Positions 55,130-64,000 are shown, numbered from the stretch's first letter. The stretch: DNA of 64,000 bases from Bagarius yarrelli (GCA_005784505.1 VCAZ01000289.1:75001-139000), one strand, 5' to 3'. Numbers and translations: made by a program. The notes: generated by a model not told the origin, from the letters alone.

Positions 55130-58100
55130 CACAACACATACACACACACACACACACACACAAATGTGAATTTATAGATCCAAGGGCAGGACAAGGCTCT
55201 AACAGGGATCTAATGATGACGATAAATATTATTATAGTGAGATGATGGGATGTCGTTTCTGAATCATGCGTCTAAATTTGATGGATTGAGAGGGTCGGGT
55301 GTTGTGGGGAGAAAGAGCTGTGAGGAAAGAAGGAGGAGAAGAGCTGAAAAAATCGTGGCTCAGGGTTGAAAACAAAGTCATGCTGGGAATAACATACAAG
55401 TAGAATGTAGATGAGATGTTGCTCCTCTCTGGAATAATACGGTACATCCGGAAGATCTGGAGCTCACACTGTGAAGCGCTGTGTCTTTGCAGCACTCCAA
55501 AATCCCTGTTTTGCTTTATACAGAATTATACAGAAAATCTGATCTAAAGCATATCTGTGGTCCCGAGTATCAGTTATTATTACTGTGGACTAATATTCAA
55601 TAAATTACTCTTACAGGTGACAAAAATAAATGAATATATCAATCTATCTATCAGAAATAATGAAAAGAGTTATATTATAATAACGAATTAGAGCTTGTGA
55701 CATCACGTTTCATTTGTGAGATTAATGATAGAGTAAAATAAGCTAAAATAGTAACCTTGTGTTGATAGCAGTGGCAGCTGGTGTAAAAAAAAATTGGGCA
55801 AATAAGCAAAAAATCAACCTTTTAGTAACGCAGGACTGTAAATAACTGATGGTGATGATGTAACATTACTGCTAGATAAAAATGTTCATGTTAAAGTCAG
55901 TTGTTATAGAATGTAATGAATGTAGCATATATCAGTGAATTTAAGGTCAATGTGGAATAATTGTTAATAATTAATTTATCAAGGTAATCAAACTAATAAT
56001 TCAGCCATTTATATTAATCAGATTCAGCAATGAAAGCTGTAATACTAATATTGTGCACTAGGGGGAGAAAAAAGAAACAACAAAAGGCATGACTTGCACC
56101 ACACTGGTCCAAGCACATGAGGCCAAAAATATAAAAACAATATTGATTCGCTAAAAACAAAAGTGGGAGGGTTTAAGACAGTTTGAAGAAGCCAATTAAA
56201 GCTCAGCCTCATATCACATGCTTTCAAAAACTGCTTTTGATTGAAGTGGTAGCTCTGTGGTTAAGGTATTTGTACCATTAATTGGAAGATTTTGGTTCGA
56301 TTTCCAGCACCACTAAGTTGCCACTGTTGGGCCCCTAAGCAAGGCCCTTAACCCATAATTGCTCAGTTGTATAAAGGAGATAAAAATGTAAGTTGTGGAA
56401 TAGTACCACTAAATAGTATTATTTTGTTATAATTTTACTGTATATATTTAACATTGTTATTTTATATAGTTTATATATGATGATTTGGTTAGTATTTTTT
56501 TTCTATTTGCTTCCTGGCCACACGGATATAACTCCTGATCCAGACAAGCTTCTAACCTCGAAGCGGTGTAAAATAATACTTTGGACAACTACAATCGAAT
56601 GCAAAATGAGTCCGGACGTTGGAGGTTAGTGCAGGTGCCACTGATCTTCGCTTCAATACAATGAGCAGAATCTTTGATGTGAAATTTTTAAAGCGGTGAA
56701 AGAGCAGGACTCGGCATGCAAATACATGGAAATATATTCACTGCCTCATCAAAAACGCTTTTAACTTTTAAATGTACATTAGGGTCTCTTCTGTAGCGCA
56801 AAGGAAAAAAAAACACCTAGCAAAATAAGCTCTCAGTGAAGAGGAATAACGAAATAGAGTAACATTACATAACCCTATCATAGGACTTACATCACACTTA
56901 CATAAACCTGTAATAACTGACGCTACAAATCTACATAACAATCGCAAGCCGATAATCAATCACTCAGAGGAGAATGGGTTCCACCTTCAGTCTGCTTCTT
57001 CTCAAGGTTTCTTTCTAAAATCATCTCAGAAAGTTGGAAAATTGCAACTTGAGCGGAAAACACGCATAAGGCAACATGTCTGTTGTAGTAGACACAAAGG
57101 AGAGCATATGCATTCATTCATCCATCCATCCATCACTCCATCCACCCTTTTCACCTCACATCCATCCATCCTTCCATCCACCCTTTTATTCTTACATCCA
57201 TCCTCACATCCATCCATTCATCTATCCATCTATTCATACATCCTTCTATCCACCCATTTATCTACCCATCTATCCTTCCACCCACCCTTTTATCCACTCA
57301 TCCATCCATCCATCCATACATCCTTCCATCCACCCATTTATCTATCCATCCATTCATTTATCCATCCATCCAGCCATTCATCCATCCATCCATCCATCCA
57401 TCCATCCATAACCATCACCAGATACATTAACACACCCATTTACACGGGACTGACAATGCCCAGATGCTGTTTAGCCCACAGTGCATCTCTAGATCGGATA
57501 GAAAACCAGAGAACCCACGGGAAAACCTGCAAACTCCATACACACAGCGTTTTTTCCGCCTTTGTGTTACGTCACATCAAGAATTACACAATAACCGTAT
57601 AAAGTTATTACAGTTACGAAGCAAACTGGACACCTAAGAGACTCTTTGCTCCTGGTGGTGCCTTCAGGTACATTAACTCCCACACACATACACACAGTGG
57701 GAATAGACATTAATAGACAGTGAACATGCTGCATCCACTTCCTGTGTCATTACCTCGCTGAATGACAGGAGTTTGTACAACATCAGCACTTCCATTTTTA
57801 GAAAGACGTGCATAAAGAGAGGAAATACACATCAGACAGGAAGCAAGAGACAGAGAGAAAATTTCAGTGCATGTTTTAAAGGTATGTTATTTTATCACTC
57901 TTCCTATATACTCGTATGTACCTTCAGGGTGTTTACAGGGCGCTGAGGGGAGCTCTCACAGGTCCCGGGCTGTTCTGGCTCTGTCTTCTTTCCTTTGGTT
58001 TGAGCTAAACTACCTGATCAGAGAGAAAGAATAAACAGTTAAGAGGAACATCCTGATTAAACTGTTACCTTAAAAATGTCGTAGATCCAAAACACAGACC

Positions 58101-61100
58101 AAGCCGAGCATTTTACAACTTATCAGGCTGAAAATTACAAAATCCACATATTGTCCACAGATTCACAGAAAACTCTGCTGATGTGTTATCATTTTAAAAC
58201 AGTTTTAGTATAAAGTTAATCTAAAAAATATGTTTTGTAAATCGTTTGCAATGCAAAAGTGATTCGTCAGCAATCCTGCGCTTACAGACTATTGATTACT
58301 CTCAACTATACTACTCTAATTAGTATAAAATAATCACCACAGAAAGCCCAAGTTGATTGGACAGCAGAAAAAGAGGTAAATGTTGTGTTTTCTCACAGAT
58401 CCCAGGTTAGAACTTCCAGCTACAGGTTTGTTGGATATAATTACAGTTATGGCAGAAACCAAACATATGGAATTGTACAACTGAAACAAGTTTAATTCAT
58501 AAGCTAATGTAAGGACAGTTCTGAAAAACTGCAGTCATTATGTTTATACACAAAGGTCTCAAAGCTCTCACTTTTTTTTGCAGATAGACAGAATCTCTCT
58601 CTTTTACTTTTAGCTACTGAATCTGTGTAAAAATTGGTTGCCTAGACTAGTTGACCAGATCATTCAGTTATTGCAGTGTGAAACAAATTTGCACTTTGTT
58701 ATCTAGTCTCATGCAACTTGATGTTAGGAGGCCATCAAAAACCTTCCTCAGCTTGATATTGTCAGTTCTGGGACTCTAAAGAGTTGTTCACATGGGATAA
58801 TAGTAAGTTGGGCAGGATAAGGATCACTGAGGAATGCCAAAAATGTAAGAAATACATAAATGTAAGAATTAACTATTTTATTTGAGCTGCTACATAACAA
58901 TACAGAAGTGGTGACTCAGTGGTTAAGGCGTTCCAGCAATTCCAGCACCACCAAGCTGCTACTTCTGGAGAAAGGCACTTAACCCTCTCCTACCCTCTGA
59001 TTGACTGAACACACCTGTACCAGGTAATCAGCAGTGGTTAGAGGGGTAGCTGGAAAACAAACGGATCAAAGTAACTTGGGTTACTCGGCCTGGACAATAA
59101 TAAAGCCTTGTTGAAAGAATATTCCAGTTCTTCCAACTATAAAGCGATAGGACGAGCTTCAGAATCTGTGAAATATCTACTATTGCTTTTGTACATATTG
59201 TGTAACATTTAGTTCATTTCCATTTACAGCAATTGGCAAACATCTTCATCCAAAGCGACTTACATTTATCTCATTTATTCATCTGAGCAGTTTAGGGTTA
59301 AGAGCCTTGCTCAGGGGCCCAACAGTCGTAGCTTGGTCGTGTTGGGAGTCAAACCCCAACCTTCTGGTTAAAATCGCTACAATAAAGTTTAGTATATCCA
59401 ACAATCACTTAGCTGGACGTGTGTAAGCCCAGTTAAACTCCCATTAAACTTAACAATTAATATGTGATTAGATTTGTTAGTTGATTTGTTCCTCTGCAGC
59501 GTCACCGGTTTGCTGTACTCACTCAGTGGATAGGTATTGACTTTAAAGCGGCCACCGACAATACAAGGCTTAAACGCTGGAATAACAGAAGAGACATTTG
59601 TACTAAAGCAGTTAAACACAATGATAAACAGCAATACGAATGCCAGAAAGACACGGTTCCATAACCACAGTCTTAAATACAGCATTTGACTTTGTTGGGA
59701 AACAGCTGATCATCTAAATACCACATTGTGCTTCCTGAAGTAAAATCTCAATCGAGCACATAAAATAGAAACAATTCCAAAATATATTGTTTTGTAAGTT
59801 TACTAGCTAAAGTGGAGAAATTTAGCAAGTGTTAACAGTGTTAACTGTGACCTTGTTGGGAAATAGCTGAAATCAGCACTTGTGCTTCCTGAGGTAAAAT
59901 GCTAAAGTCTGCAATGCAGTGGTTTAATGTTAAAGGACTGGAGTCTGACATCACTGCTGTATAGGAAATGTACTGAATGCAGAGCACACTGTAGATCCTA
60001 TTCTCTCCGAAATAAAGGTACAGAACACTTTTCCTTCTCTCTGTGGTGGTAAAATCAGAGGGCAAATTTGTTGAAAAAAATAAATAATTTTAGATACATA
60101 ATTAAATGTAAAAACTACTACAACGCACCAAAAGCCTTTTAATAACCTTTTTATCTGACAGAAACTATTATAGTGTCAAAAGTATTGATACAATTTTTGT
60201 ACATTCTATTCCAGATTCAGTTTGATTTTCACTCCCCCAATATAATAACCTTACACACACTTCTAGAAAGAATTTCCTCTAGATTTTGTAGCGTGGCTGT
60301 GAGGAATAGTTTTATTAGGAAATAAGCATGGCAACTGTTTGGGAAACACACACACATGTGGGTGTGTTGGTAAGGTGCAAACACACTTATAGAGTGAGCA
60401 TATGTTGTACATAATAAAGATATAAAGCGTGTACGTTTGATGGTACCACCCCTGTGGAAAAGAAAAAAATCATTTATTTTGTAGTGGTAGAAACAATTAA
60501 AACTTTTAATCAATACAAAATATAAAGAAAGTGAAAGTATAAGACAATGAAAATGTTTTTAAAAGATTTGCCAGTCAAATAGATTGTTATGTGTTTTGTT
60601 TTTTTTGTTTGCATTGCTGTTCCCATGGAGATTCGCTCAGGGTTCATTCGGGTTTCCCACCTTGTCATATCTCTACCCCTGTCCAGTCACTGGTTCTTGA
60701 TTCCTTATTGTGTTTTTTATTTATAAATAATTTAGTAAATATATGAATTATTCTTCATTGTAGCAGTGTTTTATAGTGTTATATTAATGTAAAGTAATGT
60801 AACTTAATTTTTTCCAGTTACTGACTTTGTGTTTCTGCTCTTGTGACTCCAGTAATTTTGTCTACAGAAACTGAATCTGTTGCTTGATCAGTGTTCTATA
60901 CTTTGTTTATGATATCAAGATTGGCATAAAGTATATAAAAATCTACAGCAATTTAAATAATAAAACAACATAAAGATATGTATATAATTTCTAACCAGAA
61001 TGAATATGTTAAAAACAATTTCCCTTATTGTGTAGAGAAACTGCACTCTTATGCAGAACAGTTTTCTGTGTGTGTTAGTACCTGTTTTAGTGAGTGGATT

Positions 61101-64000
61101 ATTGACCAGCTTGCAGACTAATTCATTCTCTGAAGACCTCAGCAGTAGAACGATGTCAGCAGAAAGAGTATCTCGGTTTTTAGCCAGAAACCCAGAGGCG
61201 CTGTAGATCACCTGATCAATCGAATATACAGACATGATGAAACTGATCTGAATATATGTAATGTATATATATTTATTTTTTCAAAGAGATGCATTTTAGT
61301 GTTGTTTGGCTGATATTATACATAATTCATTCACACACACACATAAATGTTTATAACCATACATATATTTATGTATATGTACATTTCTGTGTGTGTATGT
61401 AACTGATACAACATTTATATCAACCTTTATAAAGGAAATAATGGTACCTTTCCAGCATAGTGGTTGATTCCAAAGCCGAGCTCAATCTTTAATGGTCTCC
61501 AGAAGTTTTTAGATTTTAGGTTGTCCTCAAACTTTTTCTAAATATACAAAAGGTGTAAATTGAAATATTATCCATTTAATTATCTAGAGCGAACCGTAGC
61601 ATATGTGCTAACTATCTCTGGCAGTCTCAGTTCTTAAGGTTAATAAGGTTCTCACTAAAATAACGTCTTTTTCTAAACACAAACATGTGTATTAAGCCAA
61701 GCTGTGACCAGGGCTAGTGATCCACACTGAAACCATTAATGCAAATGGATATACTATAAATAAACTTCCTGTTGTTGTTCCCAAGTAAAATCAGTAAAGC
61801 TAGGATAGATGACAAAAATATGTTTATACAATACACTTTATGGAAAAAGGTTTGTACCTAACCAGCGCACTCACATGAGTGTGACTTTTCCAAATTGCTG
61901 CCAAAAAGTCTGAGGCACCCAGTAAAAATACCCTGTTCCTGTACTAGAACTAAGGCTACGACGTTTAGAGCTCAACTCTGATTTTTTGCTCAGATACGAT
62001 TCTTTGTTGTTTGAAATGTCGCCAATATCAGATTTGATCAGAACTGTTCACGGTCCCGAACTTACCTGCATGCGTAAAAGAACAAATTCTCAGCCTCACA
62101 CTGCGTCCTGTCATACGGAAATTTAAAAACGGAAGACATGGAAGGCAGCATTTACACGTTAGGTTCTTACATTTATAAGGTAAAGTGAAGCAGGCGACAG
62201 TGAATACAAAAGAATGACAAGAAATAGAAGCAATTTTCTATAATACCATGTTGTGAGTCAGTGGCTGATTCTTCAGTATGGGTGTGTGTGTGTGGAGGTG
62301 GAGCCGGAGTCAGTAGTGGTGGGAACATGATGTTAACGTCTTTAGTCAAATTGATTTAATATCAATTGTTTGTAGTTACACGCCAGTGCAGAATGATGTC
62401 GATTGAAAATGTTGTAAAAGTTGCTTGAATTCCAACACTAACGTTTAAACTTCAGTCTCATTGCAAATGTGATAGCGAATTTATTAACATTTACGGAAAT
62501 AAATCAGATTCTATGCAGTTTGATGTTTGCAGATGACATTGTGATCTGTAGTGAGAGCAAGGAGCGGGTGGAGGAAAACCTGGAGAGGTGGAGGTTTGCT
62601 CTAGAGAGAAGAGGAATGAAAGTCAGTCGTAGAAAGACAGAGTAAATGCGTTTGAATGAAAAGGAGGGAAGTGGAACTGTGAGATTGCAGGGTGAAGAGG
62701 TGAAGACGGTACAGGAGTTTAAGTACTTGGGGTCGACAGTCCAGAGCAATGGAGAATGTGTGAAAGAGGTAAAGAAGTGAGTACAGGCAGGTTGGAACGG
62801 GTGGAACGTGTCAGGAGTGATGTGTGACAGGAGAATATCAGCTAGAATCAAGGGGAAGGTGTACAAGACAGTGGTGAGACCAGCTATGACGTATGGTTTA
62901 GAGGACAGTGGTGAGACAGCTATGATGTATGGTTTAGAGACAGTGATGGGACCAGCTATGATTGGTTTAGAGAAAGTGATGGGACCAGCTTTGATTGGTT
63001 TAGAGAGAGTGGCACTGAGGAAGAGACAGGTGGCAGAGCTGGAAGTAGCAAAGCTGAAGATGTTGAGGTTTTCTTTGGGAGTGACGAGGCTGGACAGGAT
63101 TAGGAACGAGTTCATCAGGGGGACGGCTTATTTTAGATGTTTTAGGGAGAAAGTCAGGAAAGCACAGATTGAGGTGGTTTGGACATGTACAGAGGAATAG
63201 TGAATATATGTTGGTAGGAGGATGTTAGAAATCAAGCTACCAGGCAGAAGGCAAAAAGGAAGACCAAAGAGGAGATATGTTGATGCAGTAAACAAGGACA
63301 TGAAGTTAGTGTGTGTGAGTGAAGAGGATGTAGAGAATAGGGTGAGGTGGAGACTCCCAAAAGGAAACAGCCATAAGGAGAAGAAGAATAAGATTCTATG
63401 CGGTTTGTTCTGTTCACACTGTCATGTGAAAAACACATCTAAATTACATGCAGGCAAAAAAATCTGATTTGGACCACATTTGCCTGCTGTGTGAACGAAG
63501 CCTAAGAGAATCAAACCTTGTTCCAGCATAACAATGTCAAATTGAACAAAACCTTTAAGCTCTATGAAGACATGGTGTGTTATGGTTAGAATGAAAGAAC
63601 CCAAGTGTCTTAAACACCTTTGGATTAAACTGGAAAACCGACTGAAACCGAGACCTCCCCACCTTAACATTAGTATCTGATCTCACTAATATTTCACCAT
63701 CTAGTGGAAAACCTTTCCACAGGGAGACTAAGTCTTGAATAGGGTAAGTGGATATATGGATGTGATAGTCAGGTGTCCCAATACTTTTATCAATACAGTG
63801 TATGAGACAAAAAAAACTGTTACTGTAATAATGTTATATCAGTTCTGCATATTTATAAAGTAAATGTAAATATTTGCTCAAATGACTCCCAAAGGTGATA
63901 TATGAATTTAAAGCGTCTGTGTATGCGAGTGCGTAGTGGTAAAAAAAGGGGTGTTACTTGCCGACGAGGGTCTGATCAGTGGCCTGAGGGAACTTGCTCT
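42841..64000 (-). CDS. myo3a: myo3a, unconventional myosin IIIa, 3' part (14 exons, first one cut by window edge)
   Basis: Class III myosins are actin motors with an N-terminal kinase that act at the tips of stereocilia and photoreceptor calycal processes. The kinase and most of the motor lie beyond 64000. Seen here are the C-terminal motor ([21 protein letters not shown]; loop 2; [26 protein letters not shown]; the converter region [19 protein letters not shown]), two IQ motifs, a 944-base acidic tail exon with ten 16-residue repeats, a helical segment ([15 protein letters not shown]) and the tail homology segments [10 protein letters not shown] and [13 protein letters not shown]. The stop is TAG at 42843-42841. 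In mammals the first tail segment binds espin and the last one binds actin (family knowledge). Phases agree at all junctions except the first, between the exons at 63962 and 61448. Gad2 lies downstream on the same strand. Confidence 0.97.
43223..43400 (-). mobile_element. tRNA-derived SINE that grades into the satellite
   Basis: ATTTACATTTAAATTTCTGC, CAGCGCGATTTACAATAATC, GCTCTGGGGCCCAGCGGTAG and a run of AACACCAGTCCAACACCAGT lead without a break into the satellite. Its tRNA-like head is the sequence that is multiplied. Confidence 0.85.
43380..47013. repeat. About 39-bp satellite array derived from the SINE head
   Basis: Roughly 90 units whose core is TTAACCACTGAACTACCACT, followed by TCCTCTTTAGTCCAACACT. 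Reverse-complemented, the core is the tRNA-like SINE head with TAGTTCAGTGGTTAA. Units differ in TAATCC versus TAGTCC and in CACCTT versus CACTTT. Many carry one- to three-base indels or partial units. The last unit ends ACCACTGCCCC, possibly the original SINE edge. The array fills most of the last myo3a intron. Confidence 0.95.
47225..47345 (-). mobile_element. Degraded SINE
   Basis: TGCAATTAAGCATCTGGGGA, TTAAGGGTCTTTTTGGGC and rc(TTAATCACTAGGCTACCACT). Confidence 0.65.
47396..47432. repeat. Isolated satellite unit
   Basis: CCTCTTTAGTCCAACAACGT followed by AACCACTGAACTACT. It is one unit of the array found about 390 bases beyond its end. Confidence 0.75.
47561..47701 (-). CDS. myo3a: myo3a tail exon
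   Basis: Encodes [20 protein letters not shown] and then [22 protein letters not shown]-x-D-x-YY echoes human KLLDLEDFYYKEF. Read through, GAG TGA would stop two residues later. Splicing at GA|GTGAGT instead joins in phase to the conserved C-terminal exon, which is the preferred model. Confidence 0.92.
48321..48353. repeat. CT microsatellite in CT-rich intron DNA
   Basis: About 16 CT units at the end of a T/C-rich stretch (48160-48380). Confidence 0.9.
48512..48552 (-). CDS. myo3a: myo3a short tail exon
   Basis: A 41-base exon coding [13 protein letters not shown], basic like the human EEKRRPRKDSQ stretch. It is supported by exact phase fit on both sides (0 in, 2 out), acceptor CCGCAG and donor GTGAGA. 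Confidence 0.88.
48763..48854 (-). CDS. myo3a: myo3a tail exon (tail homology segment I)
   Basis: Encodes [20 protein letters not shown] and then [10 protein letters not shown]. The EDSTYY block is shared with human MYO3A and lies in the region that binds espin family proteins in mammals. Donor GTAAGT. Confidence 0.95.
49304..49341. repeat. GT microsatellite
   Basis: About 18 GT units, deep in a myo3a intron. Confidence 0.95.
50400..50745 (+). mobile_element. Degraded Tc1-like transposon fragment
   Basis: CTCCAGCATGACAATGTCCC and AACACCTTTGGGATGAACTC followed by GTGTCTGATCTCACTAATAT match the C-terminal transposase part of a fish Tc1-type element. It has many stops. Confidence 0.6.
50793..50916 (+). 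mobile_element. tRNA-derived SINE, internally shortened
   Basis: The head AAGTGGTAGTTTAGTGGTTA runs into GGTGTTGGACCTGGAAGATC and then directly to ATCGCTCTGGATAAGGGCGT. The middle is missing. Confidence 0.85.
51085..51232 (-). CDS. myo3a: myo3a tail exon (helical segment)
   Basis: Encodes [20 protein letters not shown] and then [19 protein letters not shown]. It aligns with human [21 protein letters not shown]. Acceptor TCCAG, donor GTACCG. The exon ends one base into an Ala codon. Confidence 0.94.
51920..52863 (-). CDS. myo3a: myo3a large tail exon with acidic 16-residue repeats
   Basis: This 944-base exon completes the second IQ ([15 protein letters not shown]) and then runs into a Glu-rich, Pro-rich, low-complexity tail. 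Bases 52046-52525 code for ten in-frame units of 16 residues with the typical form [16 protein letters not shown]. The exon ends [10 protein letters not shown], with donor GTAAGT. The remembered human tail between the IQ motifs and the coiled segment has no such array, so the repeat looks lineage-specific (inference). The reading frame is open throughout, with no stop in 314 codons. Confidence 0.93.
52046..52525 (-). repeat. In-frame 48-bp coding repeat, ten units
   Basis: Ten units of exactly 16 codons with no out-of-frame indel. Typical unit [16 protein letters not shown]. Units 3-5 share a DPEQEKT form, and units 7 and 9 share an EQGKTEVEP form, which points to higher-order duplication. 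Confidence 0.95.
53185..53347 (-). CDS. myo3a: myo3a lever-arm exon with first IQ motif
   Basis: Encodes [15 protein letters not shown], then the IQ motif [16 protein letters not shown] (calmodulin-binding), and begins a second IQ at SAVILQS. Donor GTGATG. Confidence 0.96.
53458..53569 (-). CDS. myo3a: myo3a converter exon
   Basis: Encodes [20 protein letters not shown] and then [21 protein letters not shown] is the canonical end of the myosin converter before the lever arm. Acceptor TATAG, donor GTAAAA. Confidence 0.96.
53691..53896 (-). CDS. myo3a: myo3a motor exon (SH1 helix and converter)
   Basis: Encodes [33 protein letters not shown] and [20 protein letters not shown], followed by NFNQ. 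These are the strongly conserved C-terminal motor elements. Ends two bases into an Arg codon. Donor GTCTGT. Confidence 0.97.
53945..54140. repeat. (ATCC)n-type tetranucleotide repeat
   Basis: Imperfect CATC/TATC/ATTC units, about 50 bases upstream (in transcript sense) of the myo3a exon at 53691. Confidence 0.9.
54442..54580 (+). mobile_element. tRNA-derived SINE
   Basis: GGGAAGTGATAGCTCAGTGG, then CCACCAAGCTGCCACTGCTG and a degraded TTTTGGATAAAATTG tail. Confidence 0.75.
55003..55083 (-). CDS. myo3a: myo3a motor exon
   Basis: Encodes [20 protein letters not shown] and then TMASYFR, matching mammalian RETTNMKTQTVASYFR. The acceptor CCCAG is preceded by a TG repeat instead of an ordinary polypyrimidine tract. 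Donor GTAAGC. Confidence 0.96.
55090..55163. repeat. AC microsatellite abutting a myo3a acceptor
   Basis: AC runs broken by AACACAACACAT. On the transcript strand this is a TG run that begins within ten bases of the acceptor of the exon at 55003-55083. Confidence 0.97.
55570..56240. other. myo3a intron, nothing recognised
   Basis: AT-rich. The phrase AGCAGTGGCAGCTGGTG at about 55769 may be the end of an unidentified transposon. Confidence 0.4.
56244..56396 (+). mobile_element. tRNA-derived SINE
   Basis: AAGTGGTAGCTCTGTGGTTA (A-box), GGTTCGATTTCC (a good B-box match), GGGCCCCTAAGCAAGGCCCT and CAGTTGTATAAAGGAGATAA. This is the clearest case of an internal Pol III promoter in the family here. 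Confidence 0.88.
56955..57035 (+). repeat. L2-like 3' fragment
   Basis: ATGGGTTCCACCTTCAGTCT and CTCAAGGTTTCTTTCTAAAA match the tail of copies A-D. Confidence 0.6.
57115..57410. repeat. (CATC)n-type tetranucleotide repeat
   Basis: About 300 bases of imperfect CATC/CATT/TATC units, ending in a cleaner CATC run near 57379-57409. Confidence 0.95.
57922..58013 (-). CDS. myo3a: myo3a loop 2 exon
   Basis: Encodes [20 protein letters not shown] and then [11 protein letters not shown]. The Lys-rich TKGKK matches the basic loop 2 that contacts actin. Human has a similar but divergent KTG-N-L-linked sequence. Phases match on both sides (1 and 0). Acceptor ATCAG, donor GTACAT. Confidence 0.9.
58905..59010 (+). 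mobile_element. tRNA-derived SINE, shortened
   Basis: CAGAAGTGGTGACTCAGTGG, TTAAGGCGTTCCAG and CACCACCAAGCTGCTACTTC. Confidence 0.75.
59219..59380 (-). mobile_element. tRNA-derived SINE
   Basis: CATTTACAGCAATTGGCAAA, CCAAAGCGACTTACATTTAT and GAGCCTTGCTCAGGGGCCCA. The head is partly missing. Confidence 0.8.
59400..61080. other. myo3a intron, nothing recognised
   Basis: AT-rich. ACAGTGTTAACTGTGACCTT near 59836 resembles nearby TGACTTTGTTGGGAAACAGC-type sequence at 59689, so about 130 bases may be duplicated. No coding exon fits the required phase. Confidence 0.4.
61082..61211 (-). CDS. myo3a: myo3a motor exon (to loop 2)
   Basis: Encodes [20 protein letters not shown] and then [21 protein letters not shown] followed by KT. 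This is the conserved stretch before the actin-binding loop 2. Acceptor ATCAG, donor GTACTA. Confidence 0.97.
61448..61537 (-). CDS. myo3a: myo3a motor exon
   Basis: Encodes [20 protein letters not shown] and then [10 protein letters not shown] in 30 whole codons. The acceptor TTTAG is followed by five A bases. The preceding exon ends one base into a codon, so this start is one base out of frame with it (see findings). The donor GTACCA keeps phase 0 with the next exon. Confidence 0.92.
61835..61948. mobile_element. Left flank of a degraded Tc1-like element
   Basis: TACACTTTATGGAAAAAGGT resembles, weakly, the right terminus rc(TTTTATCAATACAGTGTA) at 63787-63804. The two halves appear to be separated by later insertions. 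Confidence 0.45.
61949..63502. mobile_element. MITE-like element carrying an RTE insert
   Basis: The left end AAGGCTACGACGTTTAGAGC with CTCTGATTTTTTGCTCAGA and the right end rc(CACAC..GTGTGAACGAAGCCT) with AAAAAAATCTGATTTGGACC form loose inverted termini, as in fish non-autonomous DNA elements. Family assignment is uncertain. Confidence 0.5.
62522..63390 (+). mobile_element. RTE-like LINE, 5'-truncated copy with target-site duplication
   Basis: It starts inside the RT gene at TGATGTTTGCAGATGACATT (FADDIV box, intact in this copy) and runs to the 3' end GGAAACAGCCATAAGGAGAA. It is flanked by AGATTCTATGCAGTTT (62506-62521) and AGATTCTATGCGGTTT (63391-63406). It also has four units of the 33-36-bp repeat at 62869-63010. 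Confidence 0.85.
63510..63804 (+). mobile_element. Right part of a degraded Tc1-like element
   Basis: TTCCAGCATAACAATGTCAA, AAACACCTTTGGATTAAACT, GTATCTGATCTCACTAATAT and the terminal CCAATACTTTTATCAATACA match the same Tc1-like family as 50400-50745. Confidence 0.65.
63962..64000 (-). CDS. myo3a: myo3a motor exon, partial, GC donor
   Basis: The window edge cuts this exon. It encodes [12 protein letters not shown] plus one base. The donor reads TCG|GCAAGT, a good fit to the rare GC-AG class. A GT two bases before the final G would end the exon at TL instead, but its context (GTCGGC) is poor. Confidence 0.85.

Noticed and set aside
56244..56320. tRNA gene
   Set aside because: A- and B-box-like motifs are present, but there is no acceptor stem or anticodon arm. 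It is the head of a SINE.
59520..59578. Possible myo3a exon coding [17 protein letters not shown]
   Set aside because: No resemblance to class III myosins, a doubtful donor, and the flanking exons already join in phase without it.
60435..60451. 17-base myo3a micro-exon with CACAG acceptor and GTAC donor
   Set aside because: It would change phase from 1 to 0, whereas the next exon at 58013 requires phase 1, and it encodes nothing conserved.

Overview
The window is vertebrate nuclear DNA, almost certainly from a teleost. It has two large intron-rich genes with conserved GT-AG junctions, many microsatellites, and a repeat content typical of fishes: L2-like, Rex1-like, RTE-like and Tx1-like LINEs, Tc1-like, hAT-like and Harbinger-like DNA transposons, a Ty3/gypsy pol fragment, and a tRNA-derived SINE in more than a dozen copies. 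The SINE and the L2 family with a (GAATT)n tail suggest an otophysan fish, possibly a catfish. That placement is an inference from repeat style, not a proof.

Both host genes lie on the minus strand. From right to left, the first is the 3' part of myo3a (unconventional myosin IIIa): 14 exons from beyond 64000 to the stop codon at 42841, covering the C-terminal motor, two IQ motifs, an acidic repeat-rich tail exon, and the conserved tail homology segments up to the true C-terminus. About 10 kb further on is gad2 (glutamate decarboxylase 65). Its 15 exons run from the start codon at 32700 to 5771, and only the last coding exon (about 57 codons) is missing, presumably left of position 1. The order myo3a then gad2 on one strand matches the human MYO3A-GAD2 neighbourhood, so this is conserved synteny. 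I reconstructed every exon by translation and checked intron phase at every junction. All agree except one in myo3a, between the exon at 63962 and the exon at 61448.

The rest is intronic or intergenic DNA filled by mobile elements, often nested. The gad2 intron at 6726-12444 holds a Tx1-like LINE pierced by a Rex1 tail, an L2-like fragment and a Tc1-like transposon. The intron at 12756-20163 holds a hAT-like element and an RTE-like LINE split by a Rex1-like LINE that itself carries a SINE. The intron at 20229-23510 holds a 19-bp minisatellite interrupted by an L2 copy and a Harbinger fragment. The intergenic region holds a gypsy pol remnant and two L2 copies. The last myo3a intron holds a roughly 3.6-kb satellite of about 39-bp units that grew out of the tRNA-like head of a SINE.

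I see no bacterial-style operon, CRISPR, defence island or other novel multi-gene system. The points most worth a second look are the SINE-seeded satellite, the in-frame 48-bp (16-residue) repeat in the myo3a tail exon, long TG/CA repeats abutting splice sites in both genes, the myo3a junction with a GC donor and a frame conflict, and unusual residues beside the gad2 catalytic aspartate and lysine.
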